Positions 53,869 through 62,887 of a DNA stretch of 64,000 bases are shown piece by piece. Every line of letters begins with the position of its first letter. The stretch's first letter is position 1. The DNA is from SFDP01 sp051891855 (lineage in GTDB: Bacteria > Bacillota > Clostridia > Lachnospirales > Lachnospiraceae). The DNA lies in NCBI GenBank assembly GCA_051891855.1, contig JBJFFP010000024.1, positions 1 through 64,000 of the forward strand, given 5' to 3'. The translations under genes were made by a program, and so were the position numbers. The notes under the pieces were generated by a model. It was not told the DNA's origin and searched no databases. It saw only the letters and a program-made list of their open reading frames with translations.

Positions 53869-54512
53869 TGTTGCCTCTCCTTTTGTCCTCGGCTTAGGAT
53901 TAAATAGTCTACTCCTGCTGCTTTAGCCGCTTCTGCATCCTTTTCTATACGGTCTCCTATCATCAGCGTATCCTCAGCCTTAATCTTCAGCTTCTTAAGA
54001 ATCACCTGAATCCCTTTCGGATTAGGCTTCATTGAGCTGATGTCCGGGTCAGCAGAGCAGTACTGTCCATCTACCACAATCTCCAAAGCCCTCAGCTTAT
54101 CTTTAGTGGGATAGTCGGAATAAACCACATTAAGAATCCCTTTCTTGCGAAGCCGACCGATGAGCAGCGCTGCCTCCTCATCCCGATAAGCTTTAAGGTA
54201 TTTTAAAGGTGCTTCATGCATCCAGAAGGTAACGATCTCTTTTATCTGCTCTTTCATAAGCCCGCATTTTGCCCCACAGGCCGCATACTGGCGCATTTCC
54301 AAATCCTCTTCACTGTCGGAAGGATCCCATTTCTCCCGAAGCCTGCGATAACACAAAATCACTCTGGCTTCTTTCCAGCGGGAGGGTTTAAATACCAGCT
54401 CCTTCAGAATCACCTCTATCATTTTTTTCCGAAAGGGCTTCTGGTAATAGAGAGTTCCGTCCAAATCCCATATAATTAGTTTATATTGTGTTAGCTTTTT
54501 CAATCTCTTCAC
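53841..54512 (-). CDS. HAD-superfamily phosphatase
   Basis: The 223-residue protein has all HAD motifs: LIIWDLDGTLY (nucleophile and acid Asp), NVVYSDYP, a Lys in SSMKPNPKGI, and LMIGDRIEKDAEAAKAAG. The cap is a helical C1 type. It is likely a small-molecule phosphatase. Its place between UbiA and MBOAT genes suggests removal of the 5-phosphate from a phosphoribosyl lipid or a precursor. Start is GTG 54512 with a weak ribosome site; TTG 54503 (MKKLTQYK) is an alternative with AGGTG upstream. Confidence 0.85.
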   Translation of the reverse strand: MKRLKKLTQYKLIIWDLDGTLYYQKPFRKKMIEVILKELVFKPSRWKEARVILCYRRLREKWDPSDSEEDLEMRQYAACGAKCGLMKEQIKEIVTFWMHEAPLKYLKAYRDEEAALLIGRLRKKGILNVVYSDYPTKDKLRALEIVVDGQYCSADPDISSMKPNPKGIQVILKKLKIKAEDTLMIGDRIEKDAEAAKAAGVDYLILSRGQKERQQCYSIHCNS

Positions 54513-54539
54513 CTACTCTGTTACGATATGGGCCTGTCT

Positions 54540-55469
54540 TTACTGAATGGGAATCAAATACGGATCCTGGAAAATTTGCAACAAGGGGATTTCCACAAAA
54601 GTCAACATAATAAACAACAGAATCAAAAAGCTTACATAAGCAATTAATTTCTTCTCCTTATACAACTTTTCCGGCTTCTGTACCGCTGAATCCTCCTTAA
54701 AGGCAATCATCAGATAGTATACGAACAGAAAGAATAAAAAGGGCATGGCGATCAAATATTCCAATCGATATTTAATCAAAAAAATTCCCATGCAGAAGGT
54801 TGAACAGAACGCATAAAACATACTGGAGCCCAGAAGTGTAAGCTCTGTATAATGAGCAAAGGATTTCCGATATCTTCCTGCAAGAGCAGGGTCGTTAATC
54901 ATCCGATACTCAGCGAATCGTTTGATTCCCATTAAAAAGGCCCCACCCATCCAGTAGCCAAAAAGAATGCTCACCGGAGGAATCTGTGCATCTGTTACAA
55001 TAAACCAGCCCAGTAATAATCGAATCATATTATTTACGGATTCGGAAATCACATCCAAAAAAGGAATATCCTTAGTTCTGAAGGGCTTAACATTATAAAG
55101 CACTCCCATCACTAACAGCCAGATTTCCATATAGAGAAAATAACGGTTGATCGGAAGGGAACAAATAATTCCCGCAATGATCAATATTCCGTACTCCAGC
55201 ATAACCAGGCCAAGCTTCATATTTGAAGCTACCACCGGACGATATTTTTTGGTGGGATGATACTGGTCAAATTCCGCATCCAGCCATTCATTAATAACGT
55301 AATTTGCCGAAGCCACAAAGCAGGTTGCCAGAAATCCCAAAACAAATTTCCAGCATAATTGTGGTATATCGGGTATTCCCACCAATAAAAAGGCTACCCC
55401 CACACCGGGGACGATAAACAGATTCTTCACCCAGTGATCCGGTCTTGCAATCTTTATATAATTCTTCAT
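54540..55469 (-). CDS. UbiA-family prenyltransferase, phosphoribosyl-polyprenyl-phosphate synthase-like
   Basis: The 309-residue protein has about nine membrane helices. The first Asp-rich motif is NEWLDAEFDQYHPTKKYRPV: NE-x-x-D-x-x-x-D followed by HPTK-x-x-RP, a pattern of decaprenyl-phosphate 5-phosphoribosyltransferases such as mycobacterial Rv3806c, rather than of quinone or heme prenyltransferases. It begins ARPDHWVKNLFIVPGVGVAF, also like that group. The product would be a polyprenyl phospho-pentose donor. ATG 55469 fits better with the upstream GGGG than the GTG at 55475. A HAD phosphatase gene follows after 27 bases. Confidence 0.8.
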   Translation of the reverse strand: MKNYIKIARPDHWVKNLFIVPGVGVAFLLVGIPDIPQLCWKFVLGFLATCFVASANYVINEWLDAEFDQYHPTKKYRPVVASNMKLGLVMLEYGILIIAGIICSLPINRYFLYMEIWLLVMGVLYNVKPFRTKDIPFLDVISESVNNMIRLLLGWFIVTDAQIPPVSILFGYWMGGAFLMGIKRFAEYRMINDPALAGRYRKSFAHYTELTLLGSSMFYAFCSTFCMGIFLIKYRLEYLIAMPFLFFLFVYYLMIAFKEDSAVQKPEKLYKEKKLIAYVSFLILLFIMLTFVEIPLLQIFQDPYLIPIQ

Positions 55470-55558
55470 CCTCACTACCCCATTTTTCTTTTTATGTCAA
55501 AACTATTCCCAGTTTAGCATATTTTGCAGGGCTTATCAACAAAACAACAGCCTGTTCC

Positions 55559-56629
55559 TCAAGGGTACAGGCTGTCATAATCATAATTCATATAATAATC
55601 ATATTCCCATTGAAGGATATCCTGATAATTTTCCTTCGTTATCCTACCCTCATCGGCTGCCAGCCATTCCAGGATCACATCATTGATTTCTGCTACATAA
55701 TGCTCTTTATCCCGATACAGGTTAATATTGTCCGTCACTTCCGTCTTATTTGCATAGCTGTAAAGTCGGATGTTATCACATTCCAGCATCAGCCGGGTGG
55801 CAATTCCCTCCATCTGAATCTGCTTTTCCAGCCAGCCGTCCCGATACAGGGATTCCCAATAAAGCACACTATAGGGGGTATAAAAAAGGAGAAAGGTGGT
55901 ATCCGGATACTGATTGGCCAATTCCACAATATTCCTGGTAATATTTTCTTTAACCCGGTTAATCTCTTCTTCCGTCAACTCCTCCATGGGAAGAATTTCG
56001 GCGCTTCTCTGGTAGGTTTGGGAAATGCTCTCCCATCCTCTTCCTCCTCCCCAGCTGGAGTACTCATCAAAATTCGTGCTTTCCCTTCCCTGAAGAGTCC
56101 ATAACATATCTGTATACAGTCCTTCAAATAAAAGGGTCTTATTCCACACATAGGAGGTGTCGTTCAGCAGATTATCGTCATACAGATAGTCCGGATAGCT
56201 ATCGTATCCCTGCCAGTCATAATCCCGGTTCAACCCGTTGTAGTCAATCCCCCAAAGGACATATTTCACCTTGTTTTCACTGTTTAATGCTACCTCAACG
56301 GTATCCTTGATTTCTTCAAAGCCGGCACCGGAATAAGGAATCTTAATGGAAGCGGTTCCGAAAAGCTCATCCATCTGTGAAACCTTAAAATTCTGATTCA
56401 TACTGCTTCCGGTAATCAAAGCATCATACTCAAAGTTTTGAGCGATCCCCCGATTCATATACCTCTCCGAGTATATCCGGTAAGAAATCCCGGGCAAAGG
56501 CGCATGATAATGGAAATAAGGGTCTACAACGACCATAGCCAAAAGAATTACAAAAAGGATTCCCAGGGTGACCGCAACCGTTCCGATAAACCATTTCTTC
56601 TGTTTTTGTATCTTTATTGTTTCGTTCAT
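55559..56629 (-). CDS. SGNH-like acyl-transfer partner of MBOAT (copy C)
   Basis: The 356-residue protein has a membrane helix (about 14-36), then VVDPYFHYHAPLPG, block I ALITGSSMNQNF (Ser near residue 74) and a late D-x-x-H-like RDKEHYVAEIND. It also shares WGIDYNGLN-like and YDDNLLND segments with copy A (43564-44625), so the two are paralogues. It follows MBOAT copy C by 11 bases, the same gap as in copy A. Likely an extracytoplasmic O-acyl transfer or esterase partner. Confidence 0.75.
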   Translation of the reverse strand: MNETIKIQKQKKWFIGTVAVTLGILFVILLAMVVVDPYFHYHAPLPGISYRIYSERYMNRGIAQNFEYDALITGSSMNQNFKVSQMDELFGTASIKIPYSGAGFEEIKDTVEVALNSENKVKYVLWGIDYNGLNRDYDWQGYDSYPDYLYDDNLLNDTSYVWNKTLLFEGLYTDMLWTLQGRESTNFDEYSSWGGGRGWESISQTYQRSAEILPMEELTEEEINRVKENITRNIVELANQYPDTTFLLFYTPYSVLYWESLYRDGWLEKQIQMEGIATRLMLECDNIRLYSYANKTEVTDNINLYRDKEHYVAEINDVILEWLAADEGRITKENYQDILQWEYDYYMNYDYDSLYP

Positions 56630-56640
56630 ATAACTCCGTA

Positions 56641-58149
56641 CTAAAAATTAAAATAGAGAAATTCACTTACATCGCTCAAAGAAATTATACACCATACCAA
56701 AAGAAGAATAGTTATTATACTTCGCCGAAAAGAATACTTTTCTTCCTCCATTTTCTCCTGGGTATTTTTCATCAAAAATACTGCCGATAAAAGGACGATC
56801 AGCACAGTGACAAGAGGCAGCCATGGATAGCTCTGAAAAACTCCTCTTAATCCCAGGTTAGCCAAAAGCCGCACTTCAATCAACTTATTCATAGCTTCCA
56901 TGAATTTTTCACCCAATTCCCATTCACCGGAAAACAAGCTTCCCAAAATACACTGCCAGTCCCTGATTCTATCGGCTCTGAATAGCAGCCAGGCCAGATT
57001 CACAAAGAAAAAGGTAAGTCCACCATATAACAACCGAAGGAGCTTTCCAAGCTTTCCATCTGAAACTCTTATTCCCAAATCTTTTCCTATTTTTTCAACA
57101 ATCATAAATGCTCCGTGGAGCCCTCCCCAAAGAAGAAAAGTATAATTTGCTCCATGCCAAAATCCACTCAGCAAAAACACAATCATGGTATTCAAATACG
57201 TTCTGAATCGTCCGTTGCGGCTTCCTCCTAAGGGAATATAAACATATTGGGTAAAAAAACGAGTCAGCGTCATATGCCATCTTTCCCAAAACTCACTGAT
57301 ACTTCCTGCCTTGTAGGGTGAATTAAAGTTAATGGGAAGTTTTACATTAAACATATAGCCTATTCCCAATGCCATATCGCAATAGCCGCTGAAATCAAAA
57401 TAAATCTGAAGGGTATAGGCCAGCATAACCACCAGTGTAGAGGCACTGTTCAATACATAAATATCGGAAAACCCAAGTGAAACCAATTTAGAAAGGGTAT
57501 CGGCAAGGATAACCTTCTTTCCTAATCCCAGAGCAAAGCCATAAAGACCCCGGCTCATATTCTGCCAGCTTATCCTTTTATTTCTCTTCTCCATCAGCTG
57601 AGGAACCAGCTCTGAGTGCATAACGATGGGACCTGCCACCAGCTGCGGGAAAAAGGTAACATAGGCAGCATATTCAAAAAAGCCATAGTGAAGCCCATCT
57701 TCCTTACGATAGCAGTCCACGATATAGGAAATCTGCTGAAAGGTAAAGAAGCTAATTCCCAAAGGTAAAGCCACTCCCACATAATATTCAAAGTGAAACA
57801 GCCTCTCTAGAATGGCATCCAGAAAAAAATCGGCATATTTAAAATAAACCAAAAGACCCAGGTTGAACACAACCCCTATGGTCACTGTCAGCTTCTGCCA
57901 TCCCTTTTTCCCTCCTCGACGCTTCAGCTCTGAGAGAGAAAAACCTATCAGAAAATTTACCAGGATACTTCCGAGAATTAAAATCAGATACTCCGGTTTC
58001 TGATATCCGTAAAACCAGAGGGACATGAGAAACAGCCAGATTATTCCGGCCAATCCGTTTTTTCCGTAGGCATATCGATTTAAGGTAAAATAGCCCAGTA
58101 AGGTTATGGGCAGAAAAAATAAAATAAACAGATACGAATTAAATAACAT
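56641..58149 (-). CDS. MBOAT family O-acyltransferase (copy C)
   Basis: The 502-residue protein has about 11 membrane helices and the motifs GISFFTFQQISYIVDCYRKE, QLVAGPIVMHSELVPQL, YFDFSGYCDMALGIGYMFNV, YVYIPLGGSRNGR and SGFWHGANYTFLLWGGLHG with both histidines. It is more like copy A than copy B (shared LLGY near residue 18, the -FSGYCDMA- core and the ending SEFLYFNF versus STFLYFNF). It follows the GT39-like gene by 8 bases. Confidence 0.93.
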   Translation of the reverse strand: MLFNSYLFILFFLPITLLGYFTLNRYAYGKNGLAGIIWLFLMSLWFYGYQKPEYLILILGSILVNFLIGFSLSELKRRGGKKGWQKLTVTIGVVFNLGLLVYFKYADFFLDAILERLFHFEYYVGVALPLGISFFTFQQISYIVDCYRKEDGLHYGFFEYAAYVTFFPQLVAGPIVMHSELVPQLMEKRNKRISWQNMSRGLYGFALGLGKKVILADTLSKLVSLGFSDIYVLNSASTLVVMLAYTLQIYFDFSGYCDMALGIGYMFNVKLPINFNSPYKAGSISEFWERWHMTLTRFFTQYVYIPLGGSRNGRFRTYLNTMIVFLLSGFWHGANYTFLLWGGLHGAFMIVEKIGKDLGIRVSDGKLGKLLRLLYGGLTFFFVNLAWLLFRADRIRDWQCILGSLFSGEWELGEKFMEAMNKLIEVRLLANLGLRGVFQSYPWLPLVTVLIVLLSAVFLMKNTQEKMEEEKYSFRRSIITILLLVWCIISLSDVSEFLYFNF

Positions 58150-58157
58150 CGCTTTCC

Positions 58158-59708
58158 CTATTTTCTTTTAAACAAGTAATACTCAAAGGTTGTCCCGTTA
58201 GACAGGTTAGTCTCATATCCCACCAGATCATAGTACTGCCGTATCTCCCGGGGATAATCTCCCCTGACCAGAACGAACTGTGTCAGTCCCTCCCGAATAT
58301 AACGAAGCTGTTCCTTCTCCATTTCTTTAAGAGGTATCCCATTGGTCTGAAAATACTTACAGGTAGGCACAATATCCGCTACGGTATAAAGTCCTGCATC
58401 CAGACAGCTTAGGTTGAGCAAGGTGGGATTTTCCTCCTGTTGAACGATTTCCTTAAATTTATACAGGAAAAAATCCTCCCGGCTCTGCTCCATAAAGGCA
58501 GTATTCCCGGAACCGACCCACGCTCCTAAAAGACTGATGCTGCAGATGATGCCTGCTGCCAGTACATTCTTCAAGGTGATTTTATCGTTTATGGCCTCTT
58601 CCTCTGCCCGCTCTGTCTTCCTGTCATAAATCAGCCAATCTGCCAGCACTCCCACTGCTCCCAGTCCTAACGTAGCAAAAACCATAAGTGGAATAGAATA
58701 ATAAGGAAGATTCGCTCCTCCAACAAAAATGCCCAAGAATAAAAATCCAAAGAGGGCATAAAGATTCAGCTTCTCATACCACCTTATTCTCCGATTCATA
58801 AGAAAAAACAGCATTCCGATAATGATGGGAATAAAATACGAGGCATTATCCAGAATCAGATAATACAATATTTTGGCCAGTGTGTAAACCTTTTCTCCCG
58901 CTCCTGTCGATGCTTTACTTAAATCACTGTATAAAAAGATATTGTTATAAATATAACAGATATACCAGTCATACAGGGCATCATGAATCCCGAAATAAAT
59001 CAGCCACGGAATCAGCGTAATGAGCATCCCCCCCAGAAATACTCCGCAGGCAGCCAGCGCTCTCTTCCGATTGGCTTTTGTAAAATTCATTAAGGCAATC
59101 GCTGCCATCCAGGCAAAATAAAATCCCAGCATATTGAATTTTACCTGCATGATAATTCCCGAAAAAATACCGTTAACCAGAATCATTTTTAGGGATGGAG
59201 GTTTAGGATATTCCTCCTGAAAATAGCGAAGGGAAAAATATAGGCTCCAGGCAAACAGGGGCAGACAAAATTCCTCTGCCGCCCCTCCCCAGTAAAAGCT
59301 TTTTGCCGAAAAACAGACTGCTGCCAGAACCGGTGTAAGCATAAGGGCCGTTTTCTCTTTGGCATACAGACAAAAAATCCGGTAACCTGCCATCAGAAAA
59401 AAGGCTGCTGCTACAATTTCCAACAAATACACGCCAAAAAAGGTATCACGGGAAATCAAATAGGCAATACCATACAGAAGATAGAGAAAGGGCCCCTTTT
59501 GATCATACAGGTCCCGATAGATGATTCCGCCATTCATCATAAACTTCCCCATGGAAAAATAGCTGTTAGCATCATCCCAGTTATTGCAGGGGTAGAAAAA
59601 GGAAGAGCGGGAGCAAATCGTTAAAAAAAGTGCTGCAATAAGCACCATATATACGTATAGCTTCCAATTCCCGCCTTTTTTCTGCCTCTTTTCTACTGTA
59701 TTTTCCAT
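58158..59708 (-). CDS. GT39-like membrane glycosyltransferase
   Basis: The 516-residue protein has about 11 membrane helices. The first loop carries the GT-C acidic pair and substrate loop: CNNWDDANSYFSMGKFMMNG, then YRDLYDQKGPFLYLLYGIAY. This resembles PMT-type enzymes using polyprenyl-phospho-sugars. A soluble C-terminal tail of about 90 residues follows. GGGAAGG precedes the ATG. It heads the operon GT39, MBOAT C, SGNH C, UbiA, HAD, MBOAT B, SGNH B. Confidence 0.85.
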   Translation of the reverse strand: MENTVEKRQKKGGNWKLYVYMVLIAALFLTICSRSSFFYPCNNWDDANSYFSMGKFMMNGGIIYRDLYDQKGPFLYLLYGIAYLISRDTFFGVYLLEIVAAAFFLMAGYRIFCLYAKEKTALMLTPVLAAVCFSAKSFYWGGAAEEFCLPLFAWSLYFSLRYFQEEYPKPPSLKMILVNGIFSGIIMQVKFNMLGFYFAWMAAIALMNFTKANRKRALAACGVFLGGMLITLIPWLIYFGIHDALYDWYICYIYNNIFLYSDLSKASTGAGEKVYTLAKILYYLILDNASYFIPIIIGMLFFLMNRRIRWYEKLNLYALFGFLFLGIFVGGANLPYYSIPLMVFATLGLGAVGVLADWLIYDRKTERAEEEAINDKITLKNVLAAGIICSISLLGAWVGSGNTAFMEQSREDFFLYKFKEIVQQEENPTLLNLSCLDAGLYTVADIVPTCKYFQTNGIPLKEMEKEQLRYIREGLTQFVLVRGDYPREIRQYYDLVGYETNLSNGTTFEYYLFKRK

Positions 59709-59798
59709 AATCCTTCCCTCATCCTATCATTCCACTTTTAATCCAGTACAGAATAGCATACTTTGCCTCCAAATACCATATCCGTATTTTCTTTTCAA

Positions 59799-59827
59799 TT
59801 GACTTTTTCTATATTTTTCGCTAAGAT
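59799..59827 (+). promoter_or_regulatory. Promoter of the GT-C gene at 59877
   Basis: TTGACT (59799-59804), 17 bases, TAAGAT (59822-59827), in the divergent region with the GT39-like gene. Confidence 0.7.
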
Positions 59828-59876
59828 AAGACAAAATAACGATTACTTTGCATTTAGTCCAAAAGGAGTTTGTTTC

Positions 59877-61088
59877 ATGATATTCTCTGTAGAGCACAAG
59901 ATTCTTTTCTGGATAGAAAAGCACCTTTATCTGATTTTTTTCTTTGCCATAACTCTGATTTCTCTGGCTATCCGTTTTCTTCTTAGGGACGCTGATTCCG
60001 GAGATTTGAATGCTTTTCTTCTGCCTTGGTTTGACTATATTAAGGAGAATGGAGGACTGGGTTCCTTAGATGTGCAGGTGGGAGACTATAATATCCCTTA
60101 TCAGACGGTAATTGCCCTTCTTACCTATCTGCCCTTAGAGCCTGCTTATCTCTATAAGCTGTTTTCCTGTATTTTCGACTATTTTCTCGCAGTTCTTGCA
60201 GGCTGCTTCGTCTATTCCGGCAGCCGGGATAACCGTGAGCTTAAGGCGATTCTTGCTTATTCCTGTGTTCTTCTTTCCCCTCTGGTTTTTTTAAATTCAT
60301 CCTACTGGGCTCAGTGTGATTCCGTATTTACCAGCTTTTCTGTCCTTTCCTTACTGTTTTTCAGTCGGGAAAAATACGGTCTTACCTTTATTGCCTTTGG
60401 GTTAGCCTTGTCCTTTAAGCTGCAAGCCATTTTTTTGCTGCCTCTTTATCTTTTTCTATATGTCTATAAAAAAAGATTTTCCTTCCTCTATTTTTTTCTG
60501 ATTCCCATGACCATGATTTTTATGGCCACTGCCGGACTTGTGAAGGGGCGAGGAATTAAGGACGTTTTTTTTATCTATGCCAACCAGACCAACACCTATA
60601 CCTCTCTCTATATTAACTATCCCAGCTTCTGGGGATTGTTCTTAAGCGATACCCCCGCCCAGTTATCTCTTGCCCTGAAGCCCCTGGCTATTGTCTTCAC
60701 CATAGCTGTTCTGGCTCTTCTTTTATTCTGGCTGTACCGGCAGCAGACTGTGCTGACACCGGTTACCCTTGTGTACATGGCCTTTCTGGTCATCTTTACC
60801 TGTGTTCTGTTTTTACCGAATATGCACGAGCGATACGGCTTTCAGTATGAAATTTTATCCATTTTACTGGCCTTTTTTCTTCCAAAAACGACCTGGCTTT
60901 CCTTGGGGCTGCATATATTAAGCTTTCGCACCTACAGTATTTATCTGTTTGATTTTACCCGGGAGCGTTTCTATCAGCTATCCATAATCAATGTGATGAT
61001 TTATGTGGTTTATCTATACCTGTTCTACCGATATGTGCAGGATAAGGAGCTTCACCAATGTGACAGTCCCCATTCTGCCAATCTGTAA
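59877..61088 (+). CDS. GT-C mannosyltransferase-like membrane protein (GPI18/GT87-like)
   Basis: The 403-residue protein has about 10 membrane helices. The first loop has RDADSGDLNAFLLPWFDYIK with the expected acidic residues, then SSYWAQCDSVFTSFSVLSLL and FLPNMHERYGFQYEILS, a late motif like the (M/N)HERY of Alg and Gpi18-type transferases. The donor is probably a polyprenyl-phospho-hexose made by a nearby GT2. ATG 59877 has AGGAG 8 bases upstream and lies after the promoter; an in-frame ATG at 59763 precedes the promoter and is rejected. Confidence 0.82.
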   Translation: MIFSVEHKILFWIEKHLYLIFFFAITLISLAIRFLLRDADSGDLNAFLLPWFDYIKENGGLGSLDVQVGDYNIPYQTVIALLTYLPLEPAYLYKLFSCIFDYFLAVLAGCFVYSGSRDNRELKAILAYSCVLLSPLVFLNSSYWAQCDSVFTSFSVLSLLFFSREKYGLTFIAFGLALSFKLQAIFLLPLYLFLYVYKKRFSFLYFFLIPMTMIFMATAGLVKGRGIKDVFFIYANQTNTYTSLYINYPSFWGLFLSDTPAQLSLALKPLAIVFTIAVLALLLFWLYRQQTVLTPVTLVYMAFLVIFTCVLFLPNMHERYGFQYEILSILLAFFLPKTTWLSLGLHILSFRTYSIYLFDFTRERFYQLSIINVMIYVVYLYLFYRYVQDKELHQCDSPHSANL

Positions 61089-61119
61089 GCAGCTTAGTTC
61101 TACGAAAGAGGATTCATCC

Positions 61120-62859
61120 ATGCGGATTATCGATTATTTTAATTACCTTGCTCTAATCATCTATATAGCTGTGGTTTCTTTCTTTCTGCTGAAAAAAACA
61201 GAATCCACACAGAAGTCGAAGCTGGCCACAGGCAGGATCAGTCTCAATTCCGGACAGGAGAAAATAATCGTCTGCCTGTTGCTGGGATTGGGAATTTTTC
61301 TTCGTTTTTTTCGTCTTTCCTCCATGCCGGAGGGTTTCCAGCAGGATGAGGCTTCTAATGCCTACGAAGCCTTTGCCCTTTCCTTTTACGGCATGGACCG
61401 AAATGGCTACCTCCGTCCTGTTTATCCCATCACCTGGGGCTCCGGCGGTGGAAGTCCCTTTCTGATTTATCTGTGTGCTCTTGTTATCCGTATTTTCGGA
61501 AATTCTATTTTGACCTTCCGCAGTGTGGTTGCCCTGTTCGGTGTATGCACCCTATTTCTGTTCTATTTCTATGTCAAAAAGGTACATAACCCTACTACTG
61601 CCCTGATTGGCCTTGGTGCACTGGCAGTCTGCCCCTGGCACGTGATTCTCTCCCGTTGGCTTCTGGACTGCAACACTATTCCCTTCTGGGTCATTCTTGT
61701 TCTGCTTCTGTTTTGGAGGGCCAATACCTCCAAAAAGACCCTTCACTATCTGATTGCCGCAGCAGTCAGTGGCTTTTGCCTCTATTGCTATGGCAGTGCA
61801 ACAGTGGTAATTCCTCTGTTCCTGCTGTTTGCCTGCAGCTACAGTCTATACGTTAAACGTCTCACCCTGAAGCAGCTTTTTCTCAGCGGAATAGCCTTTT
61901 TGGTGATTATAGCTCCTTTAGCCGTATTTTATCTTATTAATCTGTTCGATCTTCCTGCCATTAATACCGAATATTTCAGTATCCCCCGCTTCGTAGGAGA
62001 TCATACCGGCTCTGTTTTTATTGCCTTTGACTCCTCCTTACCGGTTACACTTTTCAGTAATCTGATCCGGGTACTGAAAATGCTGACTGTAGGAACCACA
62101 GATGAAGCCATTAACTATGTTCCCGGTTATTTTACCTTTTATCATTTTACTTTCCCGGTAACCTTCCTGGGTCTTTATCTGGCTCTTAAGGATATGTTTT
62201 CAGGCAATCGAAAAAAAGCCTGGAATCGCCACAGTCCCATGGTTTGGATGTTTATGGCAGCCTTCCTTTTTTCCCTGTTTATTGATCCCAATATCAACCG
62301 GATGATTTTTATCTTTCTTCCGGTGGTTTACTTTTTCGCGGTGGGTACAGAAGCCATTTACCGAAAACTTCGTTATGCCTTTGTTCTTTTAGTGCTTCTT
62401 TTTTCTCTGGGAGCTATTTCTTTTACTCGGGATTATTTTACCAGGTTTAACGAAACTACCGCCAGTCTTTGTATGAAAGGCTATGGAAACGCCATCCAAT
62501 ACGCGGAAAGCATACGAAAAGAGGGGCAGACCATCTATTCCACCTATGAAGGCCTGGCTTCCCCTTTTATTTCTGCTCTGTATTTCAGTGAAACTGCTCC
62601 CCAGGATTTTGTAGATACGGTAATCTACAAAGACCCCGAAGCAGAATTTCTGGTTGCCTCCTCCTTTACCCATTATGTTTTCGGACTTCCTGATGATCTG
62701 TGGGAGGATGAGGCCGCTTCATGGGATAATCCTCAATTAAACCTGAACTATCAGGATTCTATTCTAATTATTGCGCAGAGTGAAAAAGAGCAATTTGTCT
62801 CAGAGCAATATCGGATTACAGATTTTGATTATTATGCAGTGGTAGAATATATCCACTAG
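61120..62859 (+). CDS. GT39-like membrane glycosyltransferase, large
   Basis: The 579-residue protein has about 12 membrane helices. The GT-C motif is MPEGFQQDEASNAYEAFALS, followed by ITWGSGGGSPFLIYLCALV and a late NINRMIFIFLPVVYFFAVG. A soluble C-terminal region of about 120 residues follows. ATG 61120 has GAAAGAGG 8 bases upstream; an earlier in-frame ATG (61003) overlaps the previous gene and is rejected. It is 31 bases downstream of the GT-C gene and co-transcribed with it. It converges on the GT2 gene with 28 bases between them and no clear terminator. Confidence 0.85.
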   Translation: MRIIDYFNYLALIIYIAVVSFFLLKKTESTQKSKLATGRISLNSGQEKIIVCLLLGLGIFLRFFRLSSMPEGFQQDEASNAYEAFALSFYGMDRNGYLRPVYPITWGSGGGSPFLIYLCALVIRIFGNSILTFRSVVALFGVCTLFLFYFYVKKVHNPTTALIGLGALAVCPWHVILSRWLLDCNTIPFWVILVLLLFWRANTSKKTLHYLIAAAVSGFCLYCYGSATVVIPLFLLFACSYSLYVKRLTLKQLFLSGIAFLVIIAPLAVFYLINLFDLPAINTEYFSIPRFVGDHTGSVFIAFDSSLPVTLFSNLIRVLKMLTVGTTDEAINYVPGYFTFYHFTFPVTFLGLYLALKDMFSGNRKKAWNRHSPMVWMFMAAFLFSLFIDPNINRMIFIFLPVVYFFAVGTEAIYRKLRYAFVLLVLLFSLGAISFTRDYFTRFNETTASLCMKGYGNAIQYAESIRKEGQTIYSTYEGLASPFISALYFSETAPQDFVDTVIYKDPEAEFLVASSFTHYVFGLPDDLWEDEAASWDNPQLNLNYQDSILIIAQSEKEQFVSEQYRITDFDYYAVVEYIH

Positions 62860-62887
62860 AGCTTTTGACATGATTTGATATCATTTA

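Noticed and set aside
61003..61119. Longer start of the GT39-like gene, overlapping the previous gene by 86 bases
   Set aside because: The frame has no ribosome site there; the ATG at 61120 has GAAAGAGG and begins a normal membrane protein.
62860..62887. Terminator between the convergent GT39 and GT2 genes
   Set aside because: Only a short ATGAT/ATCAT symmetry and no GC stem; not enough for a call.
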